Source: Saprospiraceae bacterium
GTDB lineage: Bacteria; Bacteroidota; Bacteroidia; Chitinophagales; Saprospiraceae
Direction: 5' to 3'
Length of the DNA stretch: 64,000 nt
NCBI GenBank assembly: GCA_016716335.1
Contig: JADJWN010000010.1
Coordinates: 1 to 64,000 of the forward strand
Position numbers and translations under genes: made by a program
Notes under the pieces: generated by a model
The model's database searches: none
The model's input: the letters and a program-made list of their open reading frames with translations, nothing else
What the model was told of the DNA's origin: nothing
Shown here: positions 62,498 to 64,000 of the stretch, piece after piece
Layout: the number at the start of each line of letters is the position of its first letter
Position numbering within the stretch: the first letter of the stretch is position 1

Positions 62498-64000
62498 TCA
62501 AAATTTGTTCATCCGATATTTTATCCATTTATAGATCTCGCCAACCCACAAGACAGATGAGGCAATCATACCGAGTATTGTAAACTCCGAAAATGAAATA
62601 GGATCGAACTTAAACAGGACTTCAAAGAAAGGGATCTCAATGATGCATATCTGTATTATTAATGACACGATCAAAGCGATATTGATATATTTATTGGAGA
62701 ACATTCCAATCCTGAAAACTGAAAGTTTGAGAGATCTCATATTAAACAGGTTGAAAAGCTGTGTGAATGCCATCATGATAAAGGCAGCCGACCTGGCTTT
62801 TTCAAGACTTATGGGTAAAAAGTACTTAAAGGCAGTCAACGTCAGTACCGTCATCAGAATAGCGTTGATAAAGAGAAACGGAATGATCTCTTTGTTTAAA
62901 ATACCTTCTTTGGGGCTGACAGGCTTTTGTTGAAGGACATCTCCATGACCCCTTTCGGTAGCCAGAGAAATATCCCCTACCCCATCAGTCACCAAATTGA
63001 GCCACAGCAACTGAGTGGCAGTAAGCGGTATGGGCAATCCTGTGAGAATAGAGGTAATCAATGTTATAATTTCTGCAAAATTGGTGGTAATAAGAAAAAA
63101 GCTGGTTTGTCTGGCATTGGTAAACACAATCCGGCCCTCTTCAATCGCATGAACTATGGTGGAAAAATTGTCATCAGCAAGTACCACCTGTGCTGCATCT
63201 CTGGCTACATCGGTACCTGCTATCCCCATGGCAACACCCACGTCCGCTTTTTTCAATGCCGGCGCATCATTAACACCATCACCCGTCATAGCAATAAGAT
63301 CCCCCTTCTTTTGCAAAACATCTGCTATTTTGAGTTTCATGTTTGGTGTCAATCTGGCAAAAATATTCACCTGACTTACTGCATTTTCAAATTCCTTTTC
63401 ATCCAGGTTTTCGAGTTGTTGTTCAGTAAGTGCCAAAGGGGAATAGTCTTCAGACTCAGGAATAATACCGGTTGCCCTACCTATTGCAACCGCTGTATTG
63501 ATGTGATCTCCCGTAGCCATGATGACCCTTATACCCGCCTGCTTACATTGCAGCACTGATTTTCTTACATCATGTCGCGGAGGGTCTATCATACCTGCCA
63601 GACCCGCAAAGCAAAAATCATGCAGCATTTCAGGAAATATCTTTTCAGTATCAGCCGGTACTTCCTTATATGCCAGCCCTATCACTCTCATTGCAAGTGA
63701 GGACCACTCATTGATCTGATTTTTGATTTTATCTTTTGAATTAGAGACAAATTCTGCTTTCTCTCCTGATTTATCCAGTGTTTTCGTGCAGTTACTTAGA
63801 ATTTTTTCCGGTGCACCGATTATTAGCAGCATTTTACGGTCGGCCTGATCCACAAGTGTAGCTCTCATTTTAAGTTCAGAATTGAACGGAAGATCATCCA
63901 GTTTTTTGATTCCTGTACCAATACCCGGTTTTAATCCTGCCTTTCTGGCCAATACCAACAGGGCTCCCTCTGTGGGATCGCCTACCAGGTGGTAGCTGTC
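62498..64000 (-). CDS. cation-transporting P-type ATPase, C-terminal part (5' end beyond window)
   Basis: P2-type (Ca2+/Na+-like) ATPase, partial. Visible are the nucleotide-domain GDPTEGALLVLA at the window edge, the KM/MRVIGLA region, DPPRHDVRKSVLQCKQAGIRVIMATGDH, the hinge TGDGVNDAPALKKADVGVAMG, and the C-terminal membrane helices (LLWLNLVTDGVGDISLA; the conserved D of TM6). The phosphorylated DKTGT lies beyond the window. About 500 residues are present. The ion cannot be assigned without TM4; the TM6 NLVTDG fits the calcium-pump group. It is convergent with the tRNA array. Confidence 0.88.
   Translation of the reverse strand, partial: DSYHLVGDPTEGALLVLARKAGLKPGIGTGIKKLDDLPFNSELKMRATLVDQADRKMLLIIGAPEKILSNCTKTLDKSGEKAEFVSNSKDKIKNQINEWSSLAMRVIGLAYKEVPADTEKIFPEMLHDFCFAGLAGMIDPPRHDVRKSVLQCKQAGIRVIMATGDHINTAVAIGRATGIIPESEDYSPLALTEQQLENLDEKEFENAVSQVNIFARLTPNMKLKIADVLQKKGDLIAMTGDGVNDAPALKKADVGVAMGIAGTDVARDAAQVVLADDNFSTIVHAIEEGRIVFTNARQTSFFLITTNFAEIITLITSILTGLPIPLTATQLLWLNLVTDGVGDISLATERGHGDVLQQKPVSPKEGILNKEIIPFLFINAILMTVLTLTAFKYFLPISLEKARSAAFIMMAFTQLFNLFNMRSLKLSVFRIGMFSNKYINIALIVSLIIQICIIEIPFFEVLFKFDPISFSEFTILGMIASSVLWVGEIYKWIKYRMNKF

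Overview
The window is chromosomal DNA of a Bacteroidota bacterium. The case rests on secreted proteins with type IX secretion (T9SS) sorting domains of both type A (39512, 44560) and type B (26630, 28065), promoters of the TTTG / TAnnTTTG kind, SusC-free outer-membrane barrels (DUF6089, OmpP1/FadL-like), DUF4294 and DUF3127 proteins, and weak or absent Shine-Dalgarno sites. A mevalonate-pathway gene (mvaD) and the general gene mix suggest a Saprospirales/Chitinophagales-like environmental lineage; this placement is inference.

Layout. 1-9.9 kb: an acyl-CoA dehydrogenase end, an M50 protease with CBS domains, a secreted esterase, an RND/MMPL exporter, small lipoproteins, and a GCS2-CBS fusion. 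10-17 kb: glyS, DUF4294, mvaD, two NAD(P)-dependent enzymes, a GT2 and a stand-alone PaaE-like reductase. 17.5-27 kb: an ECF sigma factor, a structured-RNA candidate, a subtilase, an OMP, recQ, a GT4, PDH E2 and YbaB. 26.6-34.4 kb: two T9SS type-B proteins, lptC, a CNNM/CorC protein, and iscS-iscU-iscA. 34.4-40.7 kb: an OMP, a PAP2/haloperoxidase-like lipoprotein, an ECF sigma-membrane protein-CpxP-like cluster, an EamA transporter and a T9SS protein. 40.7-44.4 kb: a phenylacetyl-CoA epoxidase cluster (paaA, paaB, paaC and paaE) with its own TetR gene and a shared operator at two promoters. 44.5-60 kb: an SdrD-B-repeat T9SS protein, DsbA-like, coaX, a UvrD/PcrA helicase, envelope glycosyltransferases with an LpxH-like phosphoesterase, DUF3127, proS, a Trp/Gly/Asn-rich secreted protein and a FadL-like barrel. 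62.5-64 kb: the C-terminal part of a cation P-type ATPase.

The most unusual region is 60.1-62.5 kb. One intact tRNA-Val(TAC) is flanked upstream by seven ~74-bp tandem tRNA-like units that keep the 5' acceptor strand but lack the 3' one. Downstream are six ~224-bp units that keep the T-arm and 3' acceptor strand, each followed by the tRNA's own rho-independent terminator, but lack the 5' strand. In all thirteen defective units the anticodon arm is replaced exactly by a GC-rich palindrome (TCCCGCC-AY-GGCGGGA). A canonical Bacteroidota promoter lies about 110 bp before the first unit. A second RNA candidate, at 18541-18626, folds into a 6S-like architecture.

Caution on sequence quality: at least twelve single-base frameshifts interrupt otherwise well-conserved genes (acd, RND exporter, enoyl reductase-like gene, recQ, lptC, OMP, PAP2, paaA, tetR twice, dsbA-like twice). 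Most are in short homopolymers, and where both gene ends are visible one-base repairs restore full-length frames. This looks like assembly indel error rather than gene decay.
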